Below are positions 35,277 through 45,779 of a stretch of DNA of 64,000 nt, in pieces (within the stretch, counting starts at the first letter, position 1; each line of letters opens with the position of its first letter). Source of the stretch: Mytilus galloprovincialis (lineage: Eukaryota > Mollusca > Bivalvia > Mytilida > Mytilidae); NCBI RefSeq assembly GCF_965363235.1, contig NC_134848.1, positions 63,078,181 to 63,142,180 on the forward strand, given 5' to 3'. A program made the translations under genes and the position numbers. The notes under the pieces are model-generated. The model made no database searches, had not been told where the DNA came from, and saw only the letters and a program-made list of their open reading frames with translations.

Positions 35277-36373
35277 TAGATTCATTGTTATTTAAGACTT
35301 TTAGGGAAATTCAAAACATTAAAAGAGCGATATGTAGGATAAAGCAAAAATCGTAATTCTCATGATCATTAATACCGGATCTGTCTGTCTGTTCTTGTCT
35401 TGTATTGTGCTAACTTGAGATTTTTTATGACTAGATTTAAATATAGTGACAGTCATTAGTGCAGTAATATACGTTAAATACTAGTACTGCTCAAGGCGAC
35501 ACTAGGGACCATATTGACCTTGTTTTACGGTATTTATGATTCTTTCATAATGGAAGACCCTCCAGCAACTATCAAGATGAAGAACAGGAATAAAAACTTT
35601 GACCATTGATCATTTGTATTTTTTTCTATACATTGACATTGTGTGCGATTAGCTCCCGTGCACGTGTACTTCATATTCCTTTATTTTCTGTTAAAGGGTC
35701 TAAACAAGAATTAATGCAAATTTAACCCTTGAATGTAAAAGGTCATATGGCAATACATTGATGTTTTTTTCAACAAATGATTTGATACCGGGAAATTGGT
35801 GGTCTTACTTTAATTTAAACCATGTCAGCTATCTAGTTTTATCCACAGGTGCTTGGGTATATGATACAGTTTTTGTTGTTGTTTTGTTTGGTTATGATAT
35901 TCAATTTTCTATATTTATAATACATATCTATCACTTCTGTGCATATCTCACCTACAGAAAATACCTAATTTTGCAATCCATACTGAGAAAAATTGGGTAT
36001 GGTTTTATATACAAGAAAATCAGTTTCGCAGAAACGACCACTTTTTTCTGTGTCCAGTAGCATCGTATATTCTTAAAATATTTTCTCGCATAATGCCTGG
36101 ACATCGGTGGACATGCAACATTACACAGTGTGACACGTTTACAAATGAAAATCAACACTCAGACTAGTCATTAAGTAGGACAATAAATGAACAAAGACAA
36201 ACCCGGGACACAGAAGTAAAAACAATAGACCATCAACTCTGAAAACCAAAAGTAAAATAGAAACATGGATTACGAAAAATATGCAGGGGCGACATCAGAG
36301 AGTGAAGAGAACTTGCTTCTTGCAAGACACTTTCAGTGAAAACAATTTGATATGAAGACAATCATATGAAGCA

Positions 36374-36527
36374 GTGGCGGATCCAGAAATTTTCATAAGT
36401 GGGGGCCCACTGACTGACCTAAGAGGGGGCCCGCTCCAGTCACGCTTCAGTGATTCCCTATATAAGCAACCAAATTTTTTCCCAAAAAGGGGGGCCCCCC
36501 CCCCCCTAAATCCGCCTCTGTGAAGAA
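36374..36527. mobile_element. Short GGCGGATCCAG-ended element
   Basis: It starts GTGGCGGATCCAGAAATTTT and ends CTAAATCCGCCTC, an inverted pair with a mismatch, enclosing G- and C-rich runs (GGGGGCCC). From memory, elements with these ends are widespread in animal genomes as small non-autonomous DNA elements. It has no coding capacity. Confidence 0.6.
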
Positions 36528-36913
36528 AATCTTTTGTTTTTGTTTTAGTTTTTTTTTTTTTTTGAAATTTAAAACATGAGGCATTTGCCTCATTTGCCTC
36601 AATGTAGTTACGGCCCTGTCTCTGTGACAGCCTTAAATATCTTTGTATTTTAGTGTAGCGAACAACAATTACAGTTATCTTTCTTTTTTCTTTTTTAGCG
36701 GGGTGTTTTTTTTTCAAACGAGACAAAGGGAACAGTAAGATATAAGACCATCAGCATTGATAAATATACTGTTATAAAAATATCCCTTCATCTTTATTTT
36801 ACAAGACTTTCCTTTCAATAACTTTCGTTATGGAATGATAATAAATAAGATTCAAAATTATAAGGTACGAAGTTCGTCAAAGATTAAGAACGTCTTTAAA
36901 AGTTCAATGTTTT

Positions 36914-37283
36914 TCATTTTCTGTAAACATTGAAAAAAGAAATATTCTTGTGTGTATATTCTTTCTCCTTATCTCTACTTCTCTCGCTTTTTATTTCTGT
37001 TTGCATTGTTTTAATTTCTTCGTTTTTCTTTTTTTCTGTCTCTCTGATCTTTCTCAATAAATCTGCTAGTTTTTCTTTCCATTCCCGTTCTTCCCTTTCA
37101 AGTCGTCGTTGAAAATTTTCACTACGTTCCGATTTTACTCTTTCTATCTCTTTCAATTTTTCTTCATTCTTTTCTTTTTCTGATTTTCTTCTCTTCAGCA
37201 TATTGTCTATACGATGCTTTTGTAAAATATTTTCATTTTTGATTTCTTTATCTTTTCGAAGTGATCTTCTCAAAGAAGTATCT
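36914..37283 (-). CDS. RING gene exon 3 (terminal)
   Basis: The 3' splice site TTTCATTTTAG is followed by a base that completes an Arg codon, then DTSLRRSLRKDKEIKNE. It encodes 122 residues of highly charged coiled coil and the stop at 36914..36916. Confidence 0.75.
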
Positions 37284-40200
37284 CTAAAATGAAATAAAAA
37301 CCAAACAAACAAGTCATAAAAAGTTTGCAATAAAGATCACTACCCGTTTATATAATATTTAATCATCATAAGATTTTTTTCAATTTAATTGTAAAGTTAT
37401 ACAGCTAAATTCACCGTTTCAGAATCTAATGCATTCTGGGTAATATTTTCAAAAGTGTACACCAAAGCGTTGTGATTGGTTTAAAACGTCCTAAACAATC
37501 GAAATTCAACCAATGTCGTAACGTTATTTTCATTTTGGGGTACGGACAATGCAATTACCCATAGTCCTTTAGAAATCGTTTTCGTTTGATTGTTTTTTTT
37601 TATGTTTTTTTTTTTTGTATTGATTTTGTATTGTTGTTTTTTATTGGGGGGAGGGGTCATTTTACTCTTTTCGTGTGAAGTGACAGCTAATTATTGCTTA
37701 ATACACTTGCTTTTGCCTTTGCTTTTGCTCTGGACTATTTCGCCGATGTGGCTAACTGATCGATTTTAATGTTAATAGTGTAGACGTCATCGTTCACTCT
37801 TCAGAAGCATATAGGTGTATACATGTACAAAATAATTCAGGTCTTAGAGAAATCCCAAAACGTCTTGAATACAGAAAACAAAATATACAGAGATCTGTCT
37901 AAATACTGATTAAAAAATTCATGACATAAGACAGCCAGTTGAAGAATTTCCTAGTGACAAAACCTGCATGCATGTTCAGACCAAGAGCTAATTAACAACG
38001 AATACAGAAGGTACTAGGTTCTTGGATTAGGGTTGATCCGGATAGATAGGTGAACTGTTTATTGGCACTTAAAATTTGGATTTATAAGAAAGCTTCATAA
38101 TGTCATCCTTGCAAAAGACCACCTACAATGTATGAAGGACGCATAGGGTTTTTGAAATGGTTCTTAATGCCAACTATCTTATTTAACGTCCCCTATCTGA
38201 CCGACCATGCCTTCGTATCTATACATCCTGCACTATCGGTTGGACGCCCTTTTTTTTCAAGGGTTTCACTGTCTGTCGGCGTAAATCTGGAATTGACCAT
38301 ATTATTTATTTCCCTGAAAAATGTTGGATACAATACTCCAACAAATGATTGCACATGTTATAAATAAAAAAGAAGACACAACACCGTTATTCCTGTTCTT
38401 CATCTGAGGCAATACATATTTTCGTACCTGAATTTTTCTTTCGTTAAATCTAGACTTTTAACTCTTCGTTTATTGTTTTCTATTTCTTTAAGTTTCCTCA
38501 TCTCCACTTCCTTGATTCTATGAAGCATGCGCATGTCTTCTTCTTCAATGTGACGTCTTAATGCCATAAAACGACGTTTGATATTTTCTCCTTTTTTCAA
38601 CTTTTGCCATTCATCTTCTATAATACGTTTGTATATTTTCTCGAACTTAGCATGACTTTTTAAATCAAGTTTCTGAATATTTTGTGACAATGCAGTGTTT
38701 TGTTGCATGATTGAGTGTTCAGTTTTTCGTGATCGTTCACTTTGCCGGGATCGATTCGTATCCATTCCCAGACTACGATATGCATCTTTTCTACTCCTTT
38801 CCACATATACAGTGTGCAAATGTGTTTCCAAGTTTGCCAGCGGCCCAGTCCAAAAACATCTTTTCCATTCGCAGCTTACAATTTTCTGGTTTAAACGATC
38901 TTCTAACTCGACATTCTCACGGTAAAGTCCATCCACTCGGCACATGGGGCAGGAACCATGAGAAGCGTGGTGACTCCATCTTGTTATGCAGAAATGACAA
39001 AACTGGTGGCCATTTTGACACTCATGGGGGTGCCGTAAGATGTGACAACTACAAGAATTATCATATATATTAAAAACACACAACGCTACGTTGAAATATT
39101 TTATTTTCTTCTTTTATTGCAGATTAGTGCATATTTTTTTTTACCTTTCACTAGTCTATATTGGTTTTGACGCATGTATTATTTCTCAGAGGTAATACAT
39201 TATTCTTGACACAATTAGTTACAATTGGACCAGTGGTTTCATTTCAAAATGCGAGAATATACAAGTTTAATGATGACAATGAACACGAGACTTTTTAGTT
39301 TAGAAATAATTCATGGGGGCTTGAATATATCTTGATTTTACCACGGGTTGACCCTTTATGCCGATATTTTACCCCTCGATATCGCTCAGGGTAAAATATT
39401 TGCCATAAAGGGCAAACCCGTGGTAAAATCAAGATATATTCAAGCCCCATGAATTATTTCGATTCTAAAAGGACAAATACGGCAATTTTTTGGGATCGAA
39501 GCACTCTAGGTGAAGGCATTATTTGCCGTTCCCATAAATAAACGCACTATTAAACTGACGTAAAAGAACGGAGCAAACTGAATAAGTGACATGCTTAAAC
39601 TATTTACAATAAAATATTTAGATATGTCTGAATAAATTAAATGACAATTGTACTTATATGTCTTATAAGTATACAAAAAGGGCTTATATAACATATTTTA
39701 GCGTCGTTTATTGACGTTTTCTTGTTTGTGATGATTTTCGGTTTCACAAGTGTGTATTTTCCCATAAAATGCTTATATTCCGACGTCATAGTTCTATGAC
39801 GTCGGGTAGATTATTCATAAAAAAAAGCATTTGACGTGGGAGTACGATTGGAACAGCCCAAACAATATATTCAAATTTTACCACGGGTGTGTACTCAAAG
39901 CGTTTGAAGGATATCATGTTAGAATTAACTATAAGCTTGCAAACGATGTGATTTGTTTCCTCTCGGTATGAATCTATCTTATGTATATTAAGAAATGAGT
40001 GTATGACAACATATCAATCTACTATGTGAGCACATGCAAAATCACATCAATAGTATTACGGATAGTATTTGCGATATTTACTGATTTTTATGTTCATTAT
40101 GTGTAAAGAAAATATTGTAATATCTTGAAGCGCCATAACGGACTACAGCTAGATATATATTCGATATGAGTTTCTCCCATATAGTTTAAGGCTATACACT

Positions 40201-40509
40201 GACCCATTATTGCTTATATCAACGTTATTTGAACTCTGGTTGGTAGTTTTCTCATAAGCAATCATACCACATTTCCATTGTTTTCAAATATAAATAGGCA
40301 GAATTTTCTTTCTAAATTACTTGACACCTTTCGATATAACTAAACAAATATGTTACAACCTAGAGTAAACCATGGCATATGATTTTTATTTTAAACAATT
40401 TAAAAAATTAAATTAATGCCGTTACAAACCATATTGAACACGTGAACTCTTCCTTCTCCTCTTCTGTAAGGTTGAAAAATAAATTCTCCCTATAGCCAAC
40501 GGAAGCCAT
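36914..40509 (-). CDS. RING / TRAF-like zinc finger / coiled-coil protein (gene span)
   Basis: Three exons (40430..40509, 38428..39048, 36914..37283) total 1,071 nt and give 356 residues. Residues 24-63 form a C3HC4 RING with spacing C-x2-C-x9-C-x3-H-x2-C-x2-C-x12-C-x2-C. The first two Cys lie in exon 1 or across the junction, and the rest lie in exon 2, which strongly supports the splice. Residues 86-105 (SCEWKRC..W.G.L..L..HLH) resemble one TRAF-type zinc finger. From about residue 150 to the end the chain is charged and helical, a long coiled coil rich in Lys, Glu and Arg. The likely role is an E3 ubiquitin ligase or signalling scaffold that oligomerises through the coiled coil; no TRAF-C/MATH domain follows. 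A poly(A) signal lies at 36793..36798. It probably has a tandem relative ending at 42128. Confidence 0.8.
38428..39048 (-). CDS. RING gene exon 2
   Basis: The 3' splice site is AATTCTTGTAG and the 5' splice site AATTCAG/GTACGA. It carries the remaining RING ligands (CHILRHPHEC, GHQFCHFC, CPMC), the TRAF-like finger and the start of the coiled coil. It is 621 nt long and begins and ends in phase 2. Confidence 0.85.
39303..39460. mobile_element. Long perfect-looking hairpin (foldback MITE-like)
   Basis: Two inverted arms of about 70 bp (39303..39372 and 39390..39460) are nearly identical. They contain CATGGGG, TTGAATATATCTTGATTTT and ACCACGGGTT, around a centre of about 17 bp with GATATCGCTCAGG. 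It lies in intron 1 of the RING gene. Part of the arm sequence, TTTTACCACGGGTGTG, recurs at 39877..39892. Confidence 0.85.
39780..39805. repeat. 26-bp palindrome with two GACGTC cores
   Basis: The arms CCGACGTCATAG and CTATGACGTCGG are perfect and are separated by TT. Each arm contains a GACGTCAT-type CRE core, but the intronic position and the nearby hairpin element suggest repeat structure rather than a promoter. Confidence 0.7.
40430..40509 (-). CDS. RING gene exon 1
   Basis: ATG at 40509..40507 opens MASVGYRENLFFNLTEEEK and ends in FTCSI plus two bases of the next codon, at a 5' splice site ATATG/GTTTGT. The two bases TG join T from exon 2 to complete the second Cys of the RING. A longer overlapping frame from 40607 uses a different frame and is not the gene. 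Confidence 0.75.
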
Positions 40510-42077
40510 AATTGTTTGACTACACAGTACTCGGCATCTATGTGTATGTTGGCAGTTCTGTAATAACCCAGGTGTATTTGTTCGATCGGTCCAATTATGA
40601 TTGTCAATATTTACGCAAGTAATAATTAGGGTTTAAACATGAAATTTAAAAGTATAATTGATAAGTTAAAGATTGATTTTCAAATTTTCATTTCAGTGAA
40701 AACAAAAGTGAACGTAATTACCAATAATTATTGATGTTCTTTTAAGTTTTGAAATTGAGACAATAATTAAATCCTTGTCGCTTTTTGACTGAATTCTTGT
40801 TCTTCAATTACCGTTGTTTTAAAATAAGTGTACTCACATCTAAGTGCATTTTAATTTAAAAATATTGATTCAAAAACTGCAACAAGTCACACGTGTCTTC
40901 AATATCTATCCCTTTGAGACAGTTAAATTTTAATGTTTAAAGCACGAGCCTTGCCGAGTTTTTTTTTTTTTTTTGTTTTTTTTTAGATAATTAAGATTTA
41001 GCTGTTGAGAGTGAGGAAATATTGTAATAAACGATTTAAAGTGGGGGGGTCTGTTTGTCTTAAGATTTTTATCATTCATTTTTAAAGATTTAAAGATTTA
41101 CAGAAATATTTGGTTATTTTCTTTATATATGTGACGTCAACAAGCATGTTCTCCTTTTTTATGACGTCATAATCGGAAAATCAGAAGAAACTAAGACAAT
41201 TTGACAGCATAATTGAATTATTGCCGAGAACAGATATTTCACTAGTGTGGAGAGCAACTTTTTCTCAATCTGTTCGATAATGGGAAAAAGTGGACTAAAA
41301 TAGAGAAAAAACGATCTCGCATCGAACCTGTTTAGTGATATGTTTCATGGTTGCGAACAATCAGAAAAAAATAGCAATGCGAGATAAGTTTGTTGTAGAT
41401 GAGAAAAATCCGCATAATTATAGTATTTGTTCGTAATGTTATGTAGCTGTATTTTGAATTCTTTCGGAAGTTATTTATAGCTTTCACAAAAACCCGCTGA
41501 TATCAATGTTCGAAATGTATAAATAAATAACAACGTCCGATCGAAGTTCTTAAGCTTTGTAACGTGTTCGTTATGTTAGATTGAATGAGTTTCTATAGGT
41601 TGTAATAAAATTATAGCTGTTCTATCAGGCAGCAACATAAAATATGTCTGGATTGAATATGGTTCACTCGATATAATTCAGCAATTAGCAAAGACCATAC
41701 CTCATAGTTAGCTATAAAAGATTCCGAAAAGACAATGTAAAACAATTTTTTTTTGTGTTTTTTTTTTTTTTGTGTTATTGTTTATTTCCTGGGTTAAAAC
41801 ATATGTCTGGCTTATAATGCCCAAAGAAATAAATGTACTAAGGTATGTATTTATTTTGGCCGTTCACAGAAAATCTACCAAACCTTTTGTTTGACAATAA
41901 TTGAATGTTATAAAAAGGGTGAGGTGGAATTGCGATAGAACTGACCATGGCAATGAAAATATAAGAGTTATTAACAACATCCGTATTTATTAAATTATTG
42001 ATATATATTTAGTTGATTAGAATCACATATTAAAATTTCGTATTGGATAACTATATTTTTGAATTGGCTTTTGCTAT
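40510..42077. other. Spacer between the two coiled-coil genes
   Basis: It holds the presumed promoter of the RING gene, but I see no defined core element. Poly(T) runs lie near 40960 and 41758. No exon was recognised on either strand. Confidence 0.4.
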
Positions 42078-42127
42078 ATGAAGTATCCCTTTAAACATTT
42101 AGCGTCTGCTCAAGGAGATAAGGTTGC

Positions 42128-43375
42128 CTATTTATCAGATATATTTCCCATTAATTTTTTAAAAGCATCCTTGATTCTCTGTTGTTCCCTTTCTTTTGCT
42201 TCTAATTCAAATTTAAGTAAAGTTTTTTCTCTCGTTGACATTTCGGGTTCAACTTCCGGTCCTGGCTCTGTGTTGATGTTAGTTTGTTTGAGTTCCTTTT
42301 TCTTCTCTCGGATATCTCGTATCGCATCAATCATTTTATCCGTTGCCAATTCTTTCTTTTTAGACATATTTCTAATTCTTTTCCACATATTTTCGTCTTC
42401 TTTTAATTTTTCCTCATGCAAAACCCGTTGTTTCCTGAAAAAGGCTAGCTTTTCCTTTTCGGCTTTTAATTTTACATCGGCGATATTTTCATGCATGTCT
42501 GATCCTAAGCCCCCTTTAGATGTTGATACTTTTGATATTCGTGATTTTAAGTTTGAGATATATTCTTGTTTCCATTTTTCATCGTTTTGCCTGTACGTAG
42601 AAGATATTTTTCTCCTTCTTTCAATTTCCTGCTTAAATTTTTCATTTCGCTGACGAAGTACCTCTCTCTGTTTGATTTTCTCACGCTCAAGGTTATTTAT
42701 TCGTTCTGCCAGGGATATTGCATCCTGTTCAAATTGGCGCTCTACACTGCGAAAGTGATGCAACGAGTTTTCAATTTTTTGTTGTCTGTTTCTGTCAATA
42801 ATGTGCATGGCATGTTCTGCTTTGACGCTTGCTATGGTTTTCTGTCGTTCAAGTTCATTAACACGTTTTTTCATTGCTTCGACTTGTTCTTTATTTTTCT
42901 CTTCTCTCAATTTATTTTCTCTTTTAATTGAATTTAATTTCCGAATTGCGGCTTCCATTAGCTGCTTTTCTCTCTCCAGTGCGTCATTTCGTTCCTTTTC
43001 CCTAGCTCTATGTATACGCGTTTTAACATTCTGTATCCTCGTTGAAAGAAACTTTATTCTTTCGGCCTCTTCTTCCTCCATTTTTCTTATTTTTCTACTC
43101 GCTGCTTCATTGCTATCTCTTTTTCTTTTATCTAATTTGGTAATTCTTGTAGACAAAGAACTGGTATTATGCTGCTTATATCTTTCCAATTTCTGTGCAC
43201 GATCTGCTAAAATCTTTTTGTCTTTCTCCTCCCGTCTGTTTTTCTCAAACGTACGATTTTTATCTTTTCGGAATTCCTCGTCCTTTTTGATAAAATCATC
43301 AATAAGGTCCAATAATGCTAACCTATTCTTTGTTCCTATTTGCTTCCATTGTCTTTCATTTTCATGCAAAGATCT
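42128..43375 (-). CDS. Terminal exon of a second coiled-coil protein, probable paralogue
   Basis: A 415-codon open frame runs to a stop at 42128. A 3' splice site, CAATGTTTTTACAG, precedes it at 43376, so the exon starts AGATCTTTGCATGAA (RSLHENERQWKQ). The whole product is a charged coiled coil with repeated RIxxLEREK-type heptads. It resembles exon 3 of the RING gene just downstream: same strand, same kind of acceptor, an RSL-type start and the same composition. It may therefore be the C-terminal exon of a tandem RING/TRAF-like gene. No RING exon was found between 43376 and 64000, so the 5' part is missing, distant or outside the window. The ATG at 43387 would give a nearly complete exon product on its own, but it falls on the intron side of the splice site. 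Confidence 0.7.
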   Translation of the reverse strand, partial: RSLHENERQWKQIGTKNRLALLDLIDDFIKKDEEFRKDKNRTFEKNRREEKDKKILADRAQKLERYKQHNTSSLSTRITKLDKRKRDSNEAASRKIRKMEEEEAERIKFLSTRIQNVKTRIHRAREKERNDALEREKQLMEAAIRKLNSIKRENKLREEKNKEQVEAMKKRVNELERQKTIASVKAEHAMHIIDRNRQQKIENSLHHFRSVERQFEQDAISLAERINNLEREKIKQREVLRQRNEKFKQEIERRRKISSTYRQNDEKWKQEYISNLKSRISKVSTSKGGLGSDMHENIADVKLKAEKEKLAFFRKQRVLHEEKLKEDENMWKRIRNMSKKKELATDKMIDAIRDIREKKKELKQTNINTEPGPEVEPEMSTREKTLLKFELEAKEREQQRIKDAFKKLMGNISDK

Positions 43376-45227
43376 CTGTAAAAACATTGGTTATACTTGG
43401 CTATGAAGGAAATGCCTAAAAGGGAAATATTTTAATTAGTTGTAATAAGTAACGAAAGTGGTATATAAAATTGAATCTAAACCTGCGTGTAAACATAAAG
43501 TAAAGTAAAATTTATAATTAAGATATATTTTGTGTTGTTTGTTTTCATCACATTTCCACAGACTTATATAATTAGGTTCAACAGGATGAACTACCGATCG
43601 ATTTCTACTCGCGTGATCGTTTTTATGAGGAGAACGAAATCGGAGATCAGCATTTTGATTAAGCTGTTTGAACACCACGTTTCCCTCACTGTCAAGTGGA
43701 TAATGTTTAATTTATTATCGGAACTATAACAGGTTAACAGTTATGTGATAGATAAGTTCTTAAGAAAAAAGCCGCGCTTAGTTTGATATACCTGTTGTAT
43801 GTTGGAAAGGGTTTAAAGGGACGACATCAAAAGTTCAATGTAAGATAAAAAAAAAAAACTTAATTCACATAGTTTCTTTAACAGACCCCCCCCCCCCCCC
43901 CCAAACCCAACCCCTCTTAACTTAATTTGGGAAAAATTGATTTACCTATATGGATATATGTAAAATCGATTTTGGACTAACACAACTTGCAGCAATGTTG
44001 ACCCCCCCTCCCCCCCAAACTATTTGATTTAAGTTTTTTCCTACATCGATCTTTTAATGTCGTCCCTTAGATATTCTGCCAACGAGACATCTCCAGACCC
44101 CTCTAAATATTGTGTTAATAGACAATTTTTATGATATGAATAAAAAGACATTGTTAATTCTTTGCATATATCATTTCGATCAAAATTCGAATCTGTATGC
44201 TTGACATTTCTGTATCTCCTTTAATATGTTTTATAGCAAAGCAATAATAGTGCATAATAACCTGGCCTATCGCCTTTGAAACTGGCATTACAATCTTTTT
44301 TCGGGCAGAGAGTCCATGGATATTAACAATATATTATAGGCATATTATGAATACATTTGATAATTGCTGTTATAAGCGCACGAGATGAGATTATTCAACT
44401 ACTAGTATCTTCAAATTATCTTACAAAATACACGATACAAACTTTATTCAAACATGGAATGATTCAAACTAAAGACAGTTGCATTTTTAAAGCAGAGTAA
44501 AATTGATGTAAAACTTAACGTTATGGACAAAAAGTTAAAAAAAAAACCTAGTTAACTTACCTTAATCTTAAAGATCTACTAACTATGTTAATGACAGCCA
44601 GTCTGTTTGTTTATTAAAATTGAAGTATACAAAACATATTTGTAATTATTTCTGTCCTTTTGTCGTAAGTCAGCTCTTTTGTATGTTACAAATTATTGTT
44701 TTTAAATTGAATATTTTAATGAGAATCTACAAAATCAAAGAACTTATTGTTTTCAAATTAAATATTTTATAAGAATAAGAAGAGTTGATTTAAATAAGCA
44801 TCTGTATCAAACCGATATTTTATTTTAAATTTTTTAATCAGTTATGTCGCTATTAGTACCACCTGCCATGTTTGTTTTGTTTGTAGTTAGATTTTGAAAT
44901 CAATGAGTATAATTTTACGTCTTATTTTACTGTTTTTAGAAAACTCTGTCAAAAGTCATTTTAAAGTCATTGATTTAGCGGAATATGTTACAAATCATAT
45001 TTGAATGCTTGAAAGGGTGAAAACTAAATACTCCTGGGAACTTATTTTGTTTTGAAACGTTAGTATTCAAATAAAATCTTAATTTACCTATCTTATTCAG
45101 TTGAGCAATTTTATGATTTTTAAATGTCAGTTTAATCAAAGAAATTAATACAAAGTTTAATTTTAGTGGTTCTACATTTTTGTACTTGTATTAAAAAAAA
45201 GTAGTAAGAAAAAATATATATAGTATT
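43376..45227. other. Upstream flank of the second coiled-coil gene
   Basis: An 80-codon minus-strand frame (43436..43678), containing RFRSPHKNDHASRNRS, looks more coding-like than its surroundings. It has no matching splice donor towards 43375, so I leave it uncalled. A 17-base C run lies at 43886..43902. No RING or zinc-finger exon was seen. Confidence 0.35.
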
Positions 45228-45385
45228 AAAAAAAGATGTGGTATGATTGGTAATGAGAAAACTCTTTACAAGACCAATTGATACAGAAATTAACAAGTTG
45301 ATCGTAAGGCATTCAACAATTAGCAATGCTTACACAACATAGTCGGCTATAAAAGGCCCCGGATAAAACGTAAAGCAATTCAAAC
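45228..45385 (+). repeat. Interspersed family D copy
   Basis: GATGTGGTATGATTGGTAATG, AAGACCAATTGATACAG, AATTAACAAGTTGATCG, and the 3' part with GTCGGCTATAAAAGGCCCC. The copy is diverged but runs nearly the full length of the family. Confidence 0.7.
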
Positions 45386-45779
45386 GAGAAAATAATGTAC
45401 AAAATTAACGAAAACCAAATATGTAACACGGCAACAAACGACAACCTATGGCTTAAAGGCTCTTCATATTAAACATGCACATACATGTACATACATAATG
45501 TTACATATAGCTACAAAAAATATTACAGTTACTCCCATTTCTTGATATTTTGAAAATTCATATTGTACATATTACAACGTTTGTGAATGGTGATTTCTTT
45601 TGTGAAGAAACATATTCATCAAAAAGAAACATATTCATCAAATTGTTTACATTTTCAATTTTTTGATAATTCAACACCATAAACAAATTGATCTATACTA
45701 ATACATGTAATATTCTGCAGTAAAACAAAACTCTTTCACACGAAATTAACATAATTATTTCCCTTGATATGACTTTATT

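Larger units (their letters stand above)
29534..36618. mobile_element. CAGGGCCGTAACTA-ended inverted-repeat element hosting a BEL/Pao insertion
   Basis: The termini are CAGGGCCGTAACTA at 29534 and TAGTTACGGCCCTG ending at 36618, each followed inward by a TGAGGCAAA word. TCTCT flanks both sides (29529..29533 and 36619..36623), a likely 5-bp target duplication. About 5.5 kb of the 7.1 kb is the BEL/Pao element at 29779..35276, and a further short element lies at 36374..36527, so the original element was about 1.4 kb. Its remaining interior (35282..36370) has no recognised transposase. It is non-autonomous, and its superfamily is not certain; the CAGGG start recalls hAT elements, but those make 8-bp duplications. 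Confidence 0.6.

Noticed and set aside
39780-39805. Double CRE as a promoter element of the RING gene
   Set aside because: It lies inside intron 1, downstream of the start codon, next to other palindromic repeat DNA. A regulatory role is not supported.
42078-43406. Plus-strand frames of 191 and 201 codons at 42078..42653 and 42801..43406
   Set aside because: They are Ser/Phe/Leu-rich mirror images of the Lys/Glu-rich coiled coil on the minus strand and have no motif of their own.
43436-43678. Possible exon just upstream of the second coiled-coil exon
   Set aside because: The peptide looks somewhat coding-like, but there is no donor that joins it to 43375, and no known motif.
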